Counted from the first letter of the stretch, positions 15,609 through 23,945 are shown. The stretch is 39,647 nucleotides of DNA from CAYSQW01 sp964433135 (GCA_964433135.1 CAYSQW010000032.1:1-39647), one strand, 5' to 3'. Translations and numbers: made by a program. The notes: generated by a model not told the origin, from the letters alone.

Positions 15609-16625
15609 ATGCGTATCCTATTTATCGGATTTGGAACCGTAGGCCAGGGGCTGGCGGAGCTGCTGATCGAGAAAGAAGACCTGCTGTCTCACCTCTACGA
15701 CCTCGAAGTCGAGGTCGTCGGAATCGCCGATTCTTTGAAGGGCTATGCCTATGATCCTGAAGGTTTGGATCTGCGGGCCGCCCTCGATATGGTGCGTTCG
15801 GAAACTCCGCTTTCCGCGCTGAGCACCATTTCGTTCTCCGGGGATGCTCTCGAAATGATCCAGACAGCAGCCGCCGACGTTATGCTGGAAGCCACCTATA
15901 CCGATATCAAAACCGGTGAACCCGCCACTTCCCATATCCGGCAGGCTCTCAACAGCGGGATGCATGTCGCAACCACCAATAAGGGACCGGTAGCCCTCCA
16001 TTATCGCGAGTTGGCGGATTTGGCTCATGAGAACGGTGTGCGTTTTCTCTTTGAAGGCACGGTGATGAGCGGGACTCCGGTCTTGAATTTTGTGCGGGAG
16101 ACCCTGGCCGGGAGCGAAATCAACGAGATAAAGGGGATATTGAACGGAACCACCAATTATATTCTCTCCCGGATGGAGGCGGGTCTTTCATATGAGGAAG
16201 CTCTGACGAAAGCCCAGGAGCTGGGTTACGCCGAAGCTGTTCCGGACGCCGATGTTCTGGGATGGGATGCTCTGGCCAAAGTGACCATCCTCGCAAAAGT
16301 GGTTTTCGGCGCGGATGGCAATCCTTTCGATTATCCGTGTGAGGGGATTACAAATATCAGCGCTGACGCCATCGCCGAGGCCGGAAAACGCGGGAAACGC
16401 TTCAAATTGATCGGCCGCGTTTGGCGTGAGGGGAGTATCGTTAAAGCGGAGGTGGCACCCCGGGAAGTTGAACTCAGCCATCCTCTGGCGGGAGTGATGG
16501 GCGCCTCGAATGCCCTCACCTTCGTGTCCGATACCCTGGGCGAAGTGACGGTCGTCGGTCCGGGCGCGGGGCGCCGCGAGACCGGCTTCAGCCTGCTCAA
16601 CGATATTATTCAGATCGCCAAATAA
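15609..16625 (+). CDS. hom: Homoserine dehydrogenase
   Basis: This enzyme reduces aspartate semialdehyde to homoserine with NAD(P)H, feeding threonine, methionine and isoleucine synthesis. The nucleotide-binding glycines are G7, G9 and G12 in LFIGFGTVGQG. The catalytic domain has ATTNKGPVA, the hallmark GILNGTTNYILSRM, YAEAVPDADVLGWDALAKV and the C-terminal VVGPGAGRRETG. At 338 residues it lacks the C-terminal ACT domain found in longer forms and is not fused to aspartokinase, so feedback regulation by threonine through an ACT domain is not expected. The ATG at 15609 follows ACGGAGGAATACG. It is monocistronic and convergent with the citrate synthase gene. Confidence 0.93.
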   Translation: MRILFIGFGTVGQGLAELLIEKEDLLSHLYDLEVEVVGIADSLKGYAYDPEGLDLRAALDMVRSETPLSALSTISFSGDALEMIQTAAADVMLEATYTDIKTGEPATSHIRQALNSGMHVATTNKGPVALHYRELADLAHENGVRFLFEGTVMSGTPVLNFVRETLAGSEINEIKGILNGTTNYILSRMEAGLSYEEALTKAQELGYAEAVPDADVLGWDALAKVTILAKVVFGADGNPFDYPCEGITNISADAIAEAGKRGKRFKLIGRVWREGSIVKAEVAPREVELSHPLAGVMGASNALTFVSDTLGEVTVVGPGAGRRETGFSLLNDIIQIAK

Positions 16626-16699
16626 AATCGGGCTTAATTCCCATTTTTTGAATTTCCTGTTCCATTTCCCTGCTTGAATCGTCTTTTCATGATTTCCGC

Positions 16700-16732
16700 A
16701 AAAAAAAAGGGCGGAAGTTTTCTTCCGCCCTT
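16700..16732 (-). terminator. Strong terminator between hom and citrate synthase
   Basis: A perfect 11-bp GC-rich stem (16707-16717 with 16722-16732) has a four-base loop. On the minus strand it continues into a nine-T run (16700-16708), ending citrate synthase transcription. On the plus strand the following TTATTATTT could also help end the hom transcript. Confidence 0.88.
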
Positions 16733-16763
16733 ATTATTTCTAAAACTTGGATGAAGCTGTCGA

Positions 16764-18059
16764 CTACTTGACCTGTTCTTCAATCCAGTCGGTGGTGACT
16801 GTTTTCGGCCGTTCGATCGGCAGTCCGAGAGCGCGATCCCAAACCAGGGATGCGAGGACGCCGAGGGCGCGGGAAACACCGAAGAACACGGTGTAGAAGT
16901 CGTACTGGGTGACGCCGTAGTGGACGAGCAGACATCCGGAATGCGCATCGACGTTGGGCCAGGGATTCTTGGCTTTGCCGTGTTCTCTGAGGATGTCGGG
17001 CGCGACCTCATAGATGGCGCTGACGACCTGGAATATCTCGTCGTCGGGGCAGTGCTTGAGGGCGAATTCCCTCTGGGCCATGTATCGGGGATCGGTTTTA
17101 CGGAGAACCGCATGTCCGTAACCGGGGATGACCTTTCCGGCGTTAAGCGTATCCCACAGGAATTTTACCAGCTCTTCCTTGGTGGGGACGCCGCCGAGCT
17201 CTTCTTTGACGTCCATGATCCAGCGCAGCACTTCCTGGTTGGCCAGTCCGTGCAGGGGGCCTGCCAATCCGCACATGCCGCCGGCCAGGGAATAATAGGC
17301 ATCAGAAAGCGCGGAGCCGATGAGGTGCGTCGTGTGAGCGGAAACGTTGCCGCCTTCATGGTCGCTGTGAATGACCAGATAAAGCCGCATGAGTTCCTTG
17401 AAGGTTTCGTCTTGAACTCCGGTCATGTTCGCGAGGTTGCCGCCCCAATCGAGGTTGGGATCCGAAGGGATGTGCTGATCATCGAAGTATTCCTTGCGGT
17501 AGATGTAGGCCGCAATTTTGGGGAGCTTGGCGGTCAGATTCATAACATCTTCGAATGTTGGATCCCAGTATTCGCGTTTGTTGATGCCTTCCCGGTATCT
17601 CTGTGCGAAGACGGAGTCTTTCTGCAGTGCGGAGATGGCCGCTACGAACTGGGTCATGGGGTGCGTCCCCTTGGGGATGGCCTTAAGGACATCGATGACG
17701 TACTGAGGTAGATCCCCTCTTTTCTTCCATTCATCACCGACTTCCTTGGCGTTGGCTTCTGTCGGCAGATCGCCGGTCAGCAGCAGATAAAACAAGCCTT
17801 CGGGAAGGGGTTCTTCACCACCCGGAGCCTTGGGAAGTTTTTCCTGCAGCTGGGGGATGTTGAAACCGCGGAAGCGGATCCCTTCAAATGGATCGAGAGC
17901 CGAAGTCTCGGTTACGATGCATTTCACGCCGCGGGCGCCGCCGTAAGCCTGTGCGATCGTGACGTCGGAAATCACCTTGTCCCCGTGCTCAGCGATGACT
18001 TTTTTCACCCGCTGCTGCATGGGACCCATTTTTTCTTGGAATGTTGCCTTGAGAGACAT
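16764..18059 (-). CDS. Citrate synthase, mitochondrial (eukaryotic) type
   Basis: Citrate synthase condenses oxaloacetate with acetyl-CoA to open the TCA cycle. The 431-residue protein matches the mitochondrial-type branch closely in motifs that ordinary bacterial GltA lacks or varies: HSDHEGGNVSAHTTHL, AGPLHGLANQEVL, IPGYGHAVLRKTDPRY, AKNPWPNVDAHSG and FGVSRALGVLA. The catalytic histidines (in HSDHEGG and GYGHAVL) and the aspartate (VDAHSG) are present. Eukaryotic-type citrate synthases are known from Geobacter and several other bacterial phyla. The gene has its own consensus promoter, a perfect AGGAGG-type ribosome site and a strong terminator, which implies high expression of a single-gene unit. 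Confidence 0.96.
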   Translation of the reverse strand: MSLKATFQEKMGPMQQRVKKVIAEHGDKVISDVTIAQAYGGARGVKCIVTETSALDPFEGIRFRGFNIPQLQEKLPKAPGGEEPLPEGLFYLLLTGDLPTEANAKEVGDEWKKRGDLPQYVIDVLKAIPKGTHPMTQFVAAISALQKDSVFAQRYREGINKREYWDPTFEDVMNLTAKLPKIAAYIYRKEYFDDQHIPSDPNLDWGGNLANMTGVQDETFKELMRLYLVIHSDHEGGNVSAHTTHLIGSALSDAYYSLAGGMCGLAGPLHGLANQEVLRWIMDVKEELGGVPTKEELVKFLWDTLNAGKVIPGYGHAVLRKTDPRYMAQREFALKHCPDDEIFQVVSAIYEVAPDILREHGKAKNPWPNVDAHSGCLLVHYGVTQYDFYTVFFGVSRALGVLASLVWDRALGLPIERPKTVTTDWIEEQVK

Positions 18060-18123
18060 GTTGAGACCTCCTTGAAGCTATTTTTGGATAGTATTTGCCT
18101 CTTCCGATTTATCGGTAAGCCGA

Positions 18124-18152
18124 AATATAGCATTGTGTCCGTGCGATGTCAA
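18124..18152 (-). promoter_or_regulatory. Sigma70-type promoter for citrate synthase
   Basis: On the minus strand, consensus TTGACA (18147-18152), a 17-bp spacer and TATATT (18124-18129) precede the gene. The leader is about 55 bases and ends in the ribosome site CAAGGAGGT. Confidence 0.78.
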
Positions 18153-18290
18153 TCGAATTCCCCCCCCCGATGAAAAACTTGTTTTTCGGGGTGTTTCGGA
18201 TGAAACCATCCGATACGCTTTTTGATTTTCCATCCTCAAAGAGCCTGTATCCTATACTCGATTCCGCTTCCGCGGCGTTCAGGGTTTGGG

Positions 18291-18320
18291 TTGACATGCG
18301 TCCCCTGAAATCATTATCAT
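18291..18320 (+). promoter_or_regulatory. Sigma70-type promoter for lemA-htpX
   Basis: TTGACA (18291-18296), an 18-bp spacer and TATCAT (18315-18320) lie 30 bases ahead of the lemA ATG at 18350. Confidence 0.65.
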
Positions 18321-18349
18321 GGATTCAATTCTTTGCGAAGGAGAACACA

Positions 18350-18904
18350 ATGGGTGCATTCCTGGTTTTGGTGGTCATTATAGGAATAGTCCTGGTTTTT
18401 GCCGTCGGTATCTACAACGTTCTGGTCACGCTACGCAACCGGGCCGACAATGCATGGGCTCAGGTTGACGTTCAACTGCGTCGGCGTTATGATCTTATCC
18501 CCAATCTAGTGGAAACGGTCAAGGGCTATGCCAAACACGAGCGGGAAACATTCGACAGCGTTACCAAGGCCCGGACTCAGGCCATGAATGCCACGACGGT
18601 TAAGGATCAGGGCCAGGCGGAAAACATGCTGGCCGGTACCTTGAAATCATTGTTTGCCGTGGCGGAAAACTACCCTGAACTCAAAGCGAACCAGAACTTT
18701 TTGATGCTGCAGGAGGAATTGGCCGGGACGGAAGGCAAGATCGCCTACGCGCGTCAGTTCTACAATGACGTCGTCATGAAGTTCAACACCAAACAGCAGG
18801 TCTTTCCCTCGAACATCATTGCATCGATGTTCAGTTTCAAGGAAAAAGAGTATTTTGAGATCGAGGAAGCCGAGGCCAAAGAACCCGTTAAAGTTCAGTT
18901 TTAA
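18350..18904 (+). CDS. lemA: LemA family membrane protein
   Basis: LemA proteins are anchored by one N-terminal membrane helix, with a helical domain outside the cytoplasm or facing the periphery; their molecular role is unclear. The 184-residue product has a transmembrane helix at residues 3-24, then the family blocks NAWAQVDVQLRRRYDLIPNLVETVKGYA, KNQNF-like ANQNFLMLQEEL, and YNDVVMKFNTKQQVFPSNIIA. The frame extends upstream to 18146, but the ATG at 18350 follows GAAGGAG and a promoter and gives the normal N-terminus. The neighbouring M48 protease gene begins 40 bases downstream; lemA and htpX-type genes are often paired, which suggests joint envelope maintenance. Confidence 0.93.
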   Translation: MGAFLVLVVIIGIVLVFAVGIYNVLVTLRNRADNAWAQVDVQLRRRYDLIPNLVETVKGYAKHERETFDSVTKARTQAMNATTVKDQGQAENMLAGTLKSLFAVAENYPELKANQNFLMLQEELAGTEGKIAYARQFYNDVVMKFNTKQQVFPSNIIASMFSFKEKEYFEIEEAEAKEPVKVQF

Positions 18905-18944
18905 ACCGGCGCGGGACTGAAAACCGGATCCGGCAGGGCTCACG

Positions 18945-19844
18945 ATGTACGAACAAATTTCCAGCAACAAACGAAAATCGTTTTTCCTCGTCTTCTTTTT
19001 TCTCTGTCTTATTTTTCTTATGATGTGGGCGTTTGAACAAGTCACCGATTGGGGGGCCGGCGGCCTGGTGCTGGCCGTAATCATTGCAGTCGTCATGACC
19101 TGGGGCGGTTATTACTACAGCGACAAGATCGTGCTGGCGGTCAGCCGGGCCCGTCCCGTTACCAAGAAGGAATACCCCCATTTGTATAATGTGGTTGATG
19201 GGTTGGCGATTGCCGCCGGCCTGCCCAAACCGCGCTGTTATGTCATCGACGATACCGCGCCCAATGCCTTCGCGTCCGGAAGAAATCCAAAGAATGCGGT
19301 GATCGTGGTGACGAAGGGGCTGCTGCAGAAACTGAACCGGGCCGAGTTGGAAGGAGTGGTTGCCCATGAGATGGCCCATATCAAAAACTACGATGTTCTG
19401 GTGCAAACCCTGGCCGTGGTGATGGTGGGTGTGGTCGCGCTGCTTTCCGACTGGATTCTGCGCAGCTTCTTTTGGGGCGGCGGCCGCCGCCGGCGCAGCA
19501 GCAAGGACAGCGGCAACGCGGGCGCGGTCCTGGTGGTTGTCGCGCTGGTGCTGGCCATTCTCGCACCGCTGGCCGCCCAGCTCCTGAAGCTGGCGGTTTC
19601 TCGCAAGCGGGAATTTCTGGCGGATGCCAACGGGGCACTCCTGACTCGTTATCCTCCCGGCCTGGCCTCCGCGCTTCGCAAACTGGCCGCGGACAAGGAA
19701 CCGCTGGAAGCGGCGAACAAAGCGACGGCTCATCTCTATATCGTAAATCCGCTCAAGGACATCAAGCGCGGCGGCGCCATGAACAAGCTTTTCAGCACCC
19801 ACCCGCCCATCGAGCAGAGGATCTCGGCGCTGGAGAACATGTAA
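18945..19844 (+). CDS. htpX: M48 family membrane metalloprotease, HtpX-like
   Basis: HtpX-type proteases are zinc enzymes of the inner membrane that cut misfolded membrane proteins. The zinc motif HEMAH (in VVAHEMAHIKNYD) and the third ligand glutamate in REFLADANG are intact. Two membrane helices lie near residues 12-30 and 38-56, with another two around the loop carrying the GGGRRRRSS stretch. The conserved terminus STHPPIEQRISALE is present. The 299-residue length is normal. It follows lemA in the same direction with a 40-base gap and is probably co-transcribed from the lemA promoter. The family could also be called simply M48. Confidence 0.92.
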   Translation: MYEQISSNKRKSFFLVFFFLCLIFLMMWAFEQVTDWGAGGLVLAVIIAVVMTWGGYYYSDKIVLAVSRARPVTKKEYPHLYNVVDGLAIAAGLPKPRCYVIDDTAPNAFASGRNPKNAVIVVTKGLLQKLNRAELEGVVAHEMAHIKNYDVLVQTLAVVMVGVVALLSDWILRSFFWGGGRRRRSSKDSGNAGAVLVVVALVLAILAPLAAQLLKLAVSRKREFLADANGALLTRYPPGLASALRKLAADKEPLEAANKATAHLYIVNPLKDIKRGGAMNKLFSTHPPIEQRISALENM

Positions 19845-19899
19845 ACCGAGATCTCAAGTCTCTAAGATTTCCCCTGAACCGCCGATATTCCTGAATACA

Positions 19900-19939
19900 G
19901 AGAGTTTTTTCTCTCGGCGAAGTCGGAAAGTCTTTCCGA
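19900..19939. repeat. Inverted repeats between convergent htpX and nhaC-like genes
   Basis: Two adjacent dyads are seen. GAGAG/CTCTC (19900-19904 and 19911-19915) flank six T residues. A perfect 17-base palindrome, TCGGAAAG-T-CTTTCCGA, lies at 19923-19939. The location after two convergent stops suggests a bidirectional transcription end or a protein site, but no T tract follows the second dyad. Confidence 0.4.
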
Positions 19940-19962
19940 GCTATCCCAGATGATGCCGTGCC

Positions 19963-21426
19963 TTACGACGGATCCTTATCGGCGGTATTTCCGGCATGAG
20001 CGGATGAATCCTTAAGTCTTCCGTATCCGGTGACGACCGCGATGATCACCACAAGCAGGATGGCCCAACTCATGATGTTATGCAGGCCCGCCTGCAGCGG
20101 GCTTACCTGGGGGATGCCGAAAGGCGCGCCCGTAGACGATGTGTTGGCCATGAGGATGACCGGAATGAAGTACGGCAGGATGAAGGGAAAAGTGGAGACC
20201 GTCAGGCTGAGCAGATTGGCCCGGCGGTAACGGTGAATCCCGATGCGTTCACCTGTTCTCCGCGCGAATTCGCCTACAGTCAGGATAGCGACGATGCTGT
20301 GGCAGGTCAGCAGCACGGCTCCTCCCACGGTACCTGCGATCCAGCCCTCCACCGCACGCTCGGTTCGACCATGCCTTGATGCGAATCCCACCAGTCGCTG
20401 CAGCAGACCGCTGGCTTCCAGGGTAGCGACCAATCCCATGAGCAGGATGGTAAAGAAACTGATGCCGACAGCGCGTTCGATACCGTCGATAACGAAGCTT
20501 CGGGCCGTGAAGTTGGCCAGGTCCAGAGAAAGGATTTGCTCCGGCGGCAGCAGGCCGAACAGCAAACCGACCAATACCCCCGTCATCAACCCAAAGAGCA
20601 ATCCGTGAAGAAGATGGCGGCCCTTGAGCAGCAGGAGAATGATAACGATCGGCACGATCAGCATGGGGAGCCCCTGGGGCCGACCCGATACGGCGGCCGT
20701 GTTTACGGCGTCGCCGCCGTGGAGGCGGGCGATGAGCATGTAAAGGACCAGGGCGATTCCGGCGGCGGGCAGGACGTATTTCAAGCGGCTGCGGACGGTC
20801 CCGCCGATATCGGCCTTCTGGCTCAGTGCGCTGGCGATGGTGGTATCGGAAATAGGAGCGATGCAGTCTCCGAAGGTGGCTCCTCCGATGATGGCACCCG
20901 CCAACGTAGCCAGATGGGCGCCCAGCATCCCGCCGGCCGGATAGAGGATGGGTGCGCAGATGAGGATGGTGCCGAAACTGGATCCGGTGGACACCGAGAC
21001 GATGCAGCAGATAATAAAGGCCGCGGCCGTGAAAGCGGTTCCTCCCAGGTGAAGCTGCCCGGCGGTCCAGGTGAGCGCTTCCACGAATCCGGTGATGCTC
21101 ATCAAAACTCCGATAATGGATGCGAGCATCCAGGCTGTGATCATGATCATCACGATCGGCTGCGACATGCCTTTGATGACACACTGAGAGAAGGCTTTAC
21201 GGTCGCGGGTCAGGAGCAGGCTCAGGCACAGCGCCAGAATGAGAACCGGCCAGAATCCCCGTTCGTCGGGCGCACCCGAGAGGGCGATCGCAACGACTCC
21301 CGCGACGAAGACGAAAAAGGGAATCAATGCGGCGGCGCCGCCGCCGTAGAAACGGATTTCGGGTTCCGGGGCCCGGGAGAGCGGAGGACGCTTCGGAGGC
21401 GGTGGGCAGATGGATGGAGAATTCAT
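19963..21426 (-). CDS. NhaC-type Na+/H+ antiporter family protein
   Basis: The 487-residue protein has about twelve predicted membrane helices. It carries the family hallmark GATFGDCIAPISDTT, close to the GD-x-x-SP-x-SDTT motif of NhaC antiporters, plus SVSTGSSFGTI and a second-half repeat around LLTCHSIVAILTVGEF. It should exchange sodium (or another cation or organic acid) for protons across the inner membrane; the substrate cannot be read from the sequence, because NhaC-like carriers also transport lactate/malate or amino acids. Its ATG overlaps the stop of the upstream aldo/keto reductase gene by four bases, so the two are translationally coupled. The N-terminal 25 residues are proline-rich and cytoplasmic. 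Confidence 0.85.
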   Translation of the reverse strand: MNSPSICPPPPKRPPLSRAPEPEIRFYGGGAAALIPFFVFVAGVVAIALSGAPDERGFWPVLILALCLSLLLTRDRKAFSQCVIKGMSQPIVMIMITAWMLASIIGVLMSITGFVEALTWTAGQLHLGGTAFTAAAFIICCIVSVSTGSSFGTILICAPILYPAGGMLGAHLATLAGAIIGGATFGDCIAPISDTTIASALSQKADIGGTVRSRLKYVLPAAGIALVLYMLIARLHGGDAVNTAAVSGRPQGLPMLIVPIVIILLLLKGRHLLHGLLFGLMTGVLVGLLFGLLPPEQILSLDLANFTARSFVIDGIERAVGISFFTILLMGLVATLEASGLLQRLVGFASRHGRTERAVEGWIAGTVGGAVLLTCHSIVAILTVGEFARRTGERIGIHRYRRANLLSLTVSTFPFILPYFIPVILMANTSSTGAPFGIPQVSPLQAGLHNIMSWAILLVVIIAVVTGYGRLKDSSAHAGNTADKDPS

Positions 21427-22475
21427 GTGTTTAAATTATATTTCATGATGCGGCCGTGGGGACCGCTGCGATCTCTTTCCAAGGCATATACCGGTCCTCG
21501 AGGTCCGGGAGAAGTTCCGATAAGATCCTGAATACGACTCATGTCATGATCATCCAGGACAATCCCCGCGATCTTCCGGATGTTGTTCAGGTGTCTCCGG
21601 TGCCGGGCTCCGATGATGATCCCGGCCACATAGGGTTTGGCAAGTACATAGGCGGAAGCGATTTCTGAAATTCCCACATGATGTTTGACGGCGATGGGCT
21701 GCAGACCCCGGAGCAGCCGCTGAAAACGGTCCCATCCGCCGAACTCATCGATGACCAAACGGTATTTTGTCAAGCTGCGGTTTTCCAGCGGCTCCGCCGG
21801 AGCCGGAGTATCAAGGTAGCGGTCGCTTAAAAAGCCGCCGGCCAGAGTACCGTAACAGAGCAGGCGCAGTCCGTATTTATCGGCCAGGTCGGCCATATCA
21901 CCCTCGGGCCTGTGATCGAGCAGTGAGTACTGAACCTGATTGCTGATCACCTGAACTCCGGACTGCAGGATCTCGCGCAGATGCACGCTGTCAAAATTCG
22001 TTACGCCGATGTAAAGAATCTTGCCGGATTGCTGCAGGTCCTTGAGATGCCCGGCCGCTTCCACATAGCCCGGGACGTCGTAGTCCCACCAGTGAAATTG
22101 CACCAGATCCAGACGGTCAACGGTGAGTCGCTGCAGGGAGCGGTCGATGATGCGTGCGGTATCGTCTTTGGTCAGGGAATGGAGTTTGTCGAGATCGGGG
22201 ACATATTTTGTATGGACCTGAACAGGGGGTATCTCGCCGGCGGCGAATGCGCTCTTATTTCGCTGCAGGAAGCGGCCGATCAAAGTTTCCACACCGGTGT
22301 ATATATCGGCGCAGTCAAAAGTCGTGATACCGGATTCCGTAAATCTCCGCATGTCTTCCAACGCCGCCTCGGGATCGATGGAACCGTGTCCTCCCGCCAA
22401 CTGCCATCCTCCCTTGAGGACGCGGGAGATGGAGTATCCGGGCTGCATGTCAAACCGGGGAAAAAAATCAGGCAT
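21423..22475 (-). CDS. Aldo/keto reductase
   Basis: A TIM-barrel NADPH oxidoreductase of 350 residues. The catalytic tetrad is complete: D54 and Y59 (TTFDCADIYTG), K90 (VHTKY) and H128 (LVQFHWWD). NADPH-binding elements appear near the C-terminus as AGIIIGARHRRHL. Family members reduce aldehydes and ketones, and the natural substrate here is not evident. It sits six bases downstream of the TIGR04076 gene and overlaps the NhaC-like gene by four bases. The arrangement suggests one three-gene transcript from the promoter at 22960-22988. Confidence 0.92.
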   Translation of the reverse strand: MPDFFPRFDMQPGYSISRVLKGGWQLAGGHGSIDPEAALEDMRRFTESGITTFDCADIYTGVETLIGRFLQRNKSAFAAGEIPPVQVHTKYVPDLDKLHSLTKDDTARIIDRSLQRLTVDRLDLVQFHWWDYDVPGYVEAAGHLKDLQQSGKILYIGVTNFDSVHLREILQSGVQVISNQVQYSLLDHRPEGDMADLADKYGLRLLCYGTLAGGFLSDRYLDTPAPAEPLENRSLTKYRLVIDEFGGWDRFQRLLRGLQPIAVKHHVGISEIASAYVLAKPYVAGIIIGARHRRHLNNIRKIAGIVLDDHDMSRIQDLIGTSPGPRGPVYALERDRSGPHGRIMKYNLNT

Positions 22476-22481
22476 AACCGA

Positions 22482-22847
22482 TCACTCCTTGCCGCGGGAG
22501 AGGGGAACCGCCGAGGTCTCGCTGTGGCGAAACCGTCGTTTCCCGATCCGGGTGATTTTAAAGCGCCCGCCGCAGTGCGGATCCGGGCAGGCGATGACGG
22601 AATCCGTCGTCATCCAGTCAGCGGCATCGGTTTCCCTCTGTTTGGCCGGCAGGATCGGCAGAAGCGCCGCCAGGGGATAAAGCGGAAACGGCTGATCTGT
22701 GGGGAAGTGTATGTTTTCTCCACGAAGTTCGAACCAGGAGCCGACCGGGTGGTTGCAGACGAAAGGCTTGCCTTCAGGATGGGCGATGGTTTCGATGCGG
22801 AGATCATAGAGAGAATATTCTTGGGGATCGCTGTTCTTTTCGGTCAT
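22482..22847 (-). CDS. TIGR04076-like conserved protein
   Basis: The 121-residue product contains YDLRIETIAHPEGKPFVCNH, VGSWFELRG, PLYPLAALLPILPAKQ and IACPDPHCGGRFKITRIG. This resembles the small TIGR04076 family, whose function is unknown; the match is made by eye and should be treated as probable. The ATG at 22847 has a GAAGGAGTT site. The frame is open further upstream to 23183, but that segment lies across the promoter and looks non-coding. It is the first gene of a compact operon with the aldo/keto reductase and NhaC-like genes. A cysteine pair (CPDPHC) could bind a metal, which is inference only. Confidence 0.72.
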   Translation of the reverse strand: MTEKNSDPQEYSLYDLRIETIAHPEGKPFVCNHPVGSWFELRGENIHFPTDQPFPLYPLAALLPILPAKQRETDAADWMTTDSVIACPDPHCGGRFKITRIGKRRFRHSETSAVPLSRGKE

Positions 22848-22959
22848 GATCGAAACTCCTTCGCGGGTGGATGTGCCTGGTCTTCTCAATAAGGTGACTG
22901 GCTTTAGCTCTCGTCCTACAGAAGCTACCGTTCCTCCGGTTCGGGGGTGGACAGAGAGC

Positions 22960-22988
22960 AGTATAGATGAAAGTGCCGGAGGAGTCAA
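22960..22988 (-). promoter_or_regulatory. Promoter for the TIGR04076-aldo/keto reductase-nhaC operon
   Basis: On the minus strand, TTGACT (22983-22988), a 17-bp spacer and TATACT (22960-22965) leave a leader of about 105 bases before the ATG at 22847. The leader has short complementary segments but matches no riboswitch class known to me. Confidence 0.65.
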
Positions 22989-23130
22989 AACGGCGTTTGC
23001 CGGGAAAAAACGACGAGCTCTTGGATCGATGATAGGGCGAAAACGGGGAGAGGTAAACTCAAGAAAAGGTGTAAACAAGGAGATTTTTTTCCATCCCCCT
23101 CCGGATTGGGCCGACAAAACAAATGGAAGG

Positions 23131-23233
23131 GTGTCTTTTGCACACCGGTAGATTCTCACCGGCGGGCCGGCGCGAAAATTCACTGAGGATGTTTCAACGC
23201 GCCGCCCCTAGGCGGTCGTTGTGCTTGTGAAAC
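23131..23233 (+). promoter_or_regulatory. Hairpin-rich segment upstream of the PAS gene
   Basis: Several dyads follow one another: CCGGT/ACCGG (23145-23149 with 23158-23162), GGCGCG/CGCGCC (23169-23174 with 23198-23203), GTTTCA/TGAAAC (23191-23196 with 23228-23233) and, inside that, CCGCC/GGCGG (23202-23206 with 23211-23215). The second stem excludes the third and fourth. This may be a structured 5' leader. No known RNA class was recognised. Confidence 0.3.
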
Positions 23234-23302
23234 CGGCCGTCTGTATTTCGCCCATAGCCGGCAGTGGGATCACACGAAAGGAAAAAGGAAGGGAAGAGGT
23301 TT

Positions 23303-23899
23303 ATGGAAATGAAAAGGGGCTTTATGATTGATCCGCCGGAAGCTGATTCAAGGCAAATAAAAGTGAAAAAGCACGAGAATTACTTAAATGATCTTATGGA
23401 ATTGCATGAGATCGCCATCGGATTCGAGCAATTGGAACGATGGAGGATCAGGAGTGAGATTCCGGAAAAGAAAGCATGGAGATGGTTTCGGAAACGTTTT
23501 CGAAGCCTTGAAAAAGCCGCAGTGGTGATTCGGTCACACAGGATTCTTCTGTTGAACCGGAATTTGAGATTGCTGCTCGGCTATCCGGCCAAGAAAGCCG
23601 TCGGGACTCTTTTTTCTACCCATGTGTGTCCCAGCGAACTCCCCAGGGTAGCGAATAATTATTTGAAACGTCTGGCGGGAGAGGAAGATGCGGAAGCGGT
23701 ATATTCGACGATCCTGTTGAACAAGAAACAAGTTCAGATTCCCGTGAAGCTTCAGGTCTCGAAGATCGTTTTTCTTGGGAAACCTTTGGTCTTGGGGATC
23801 TTGAGCCGGCTGGAAGGTTCCGATGAAGGCATCCCGGGTCATGGCCGCGGAATGAAAAATACCCTTAAGGTTTCAGAGCCGCCGATCGAAAACGATTGA
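23303..23899 (+). CDS. Single PAS-domain protein
   Basis: The 198-residue protein is soluble. Residues 20-75 are charged and helical. Residues about 75-175 form a PAS-like domain, with VVIRSHRILLLNRNLRLLLGY, a THVCPSELPRVANNYLKRL segment and the closing strands VSKIVFLGKPLVLGILSRL. There is no kinase, cyclase, EAL or DNA-binding output domain, so it probably works as a sensor adaptor with a partner encoded elsewhere. ATG at 23303 follows GGAAGGGAAGAGG; a GTG at 23264 is possible but less likely. The stop codon overlaps the -35 box of the tRNA promoter. It stands alone on its strand, behind a hairpin-rich leader. Confidence 0.72.
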   Translation: MEMKRGFMIDPPEADSRQIKVKKHENYLNDLMELHEIAIGFEQLERWRIRSEIPEKKAWRWFRKRFRSLEKAAVVIRSHRILLLNRNLRLLLGYPAKKAVGTLFSTHVCPSELPRVANNYLKRLAGEEDAEAVYSTILLNKKQVQIPVKLQVSKIVFLGKPLVLGILSRLEGSDEGIPGHGRGMKNTLKVSEPPIEND

Positions 23900-23924
23900 C
23901 AAAAGGATAAAAAAAGCTTACTAT
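23896..23924 (+). promoter_or_regulatory. Promoter for tRNA-Asp
   Basis: Consensus TTGACA (23896-23901) is followed by a 17-bp A-rich spacer and TACTAT (23919-23924). The -35 box includes the stop codon of the PAS gene. Transcription would begin about 90 bases before the mature tRNA. Confidence 0.6.
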
Positions 23925-23945
23925 TTCACAGCCTTCACAGGATTT

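Noticed and set aside
20249..21531. Long open frames on both strands within the NhaC-like gene
   Set aside because: They have arginine/histidine-rich or low-complexity compositions typical of GC-rich shadow frames, while the NhaC frame has membrane helices and family motifs.
22949..22956. GGACAGAG, the closing motif of glycine riboswitches
   Set aside because: The rest of the aptamer is absent, and it lies on the strand opposite the gene that follows the leader.
22848..23183. N-terminal extension of the TIGR04076-like protein
   Set aside because: The segment contains the operon promoter and gives a proline/arginine-rich sequence without similarity.
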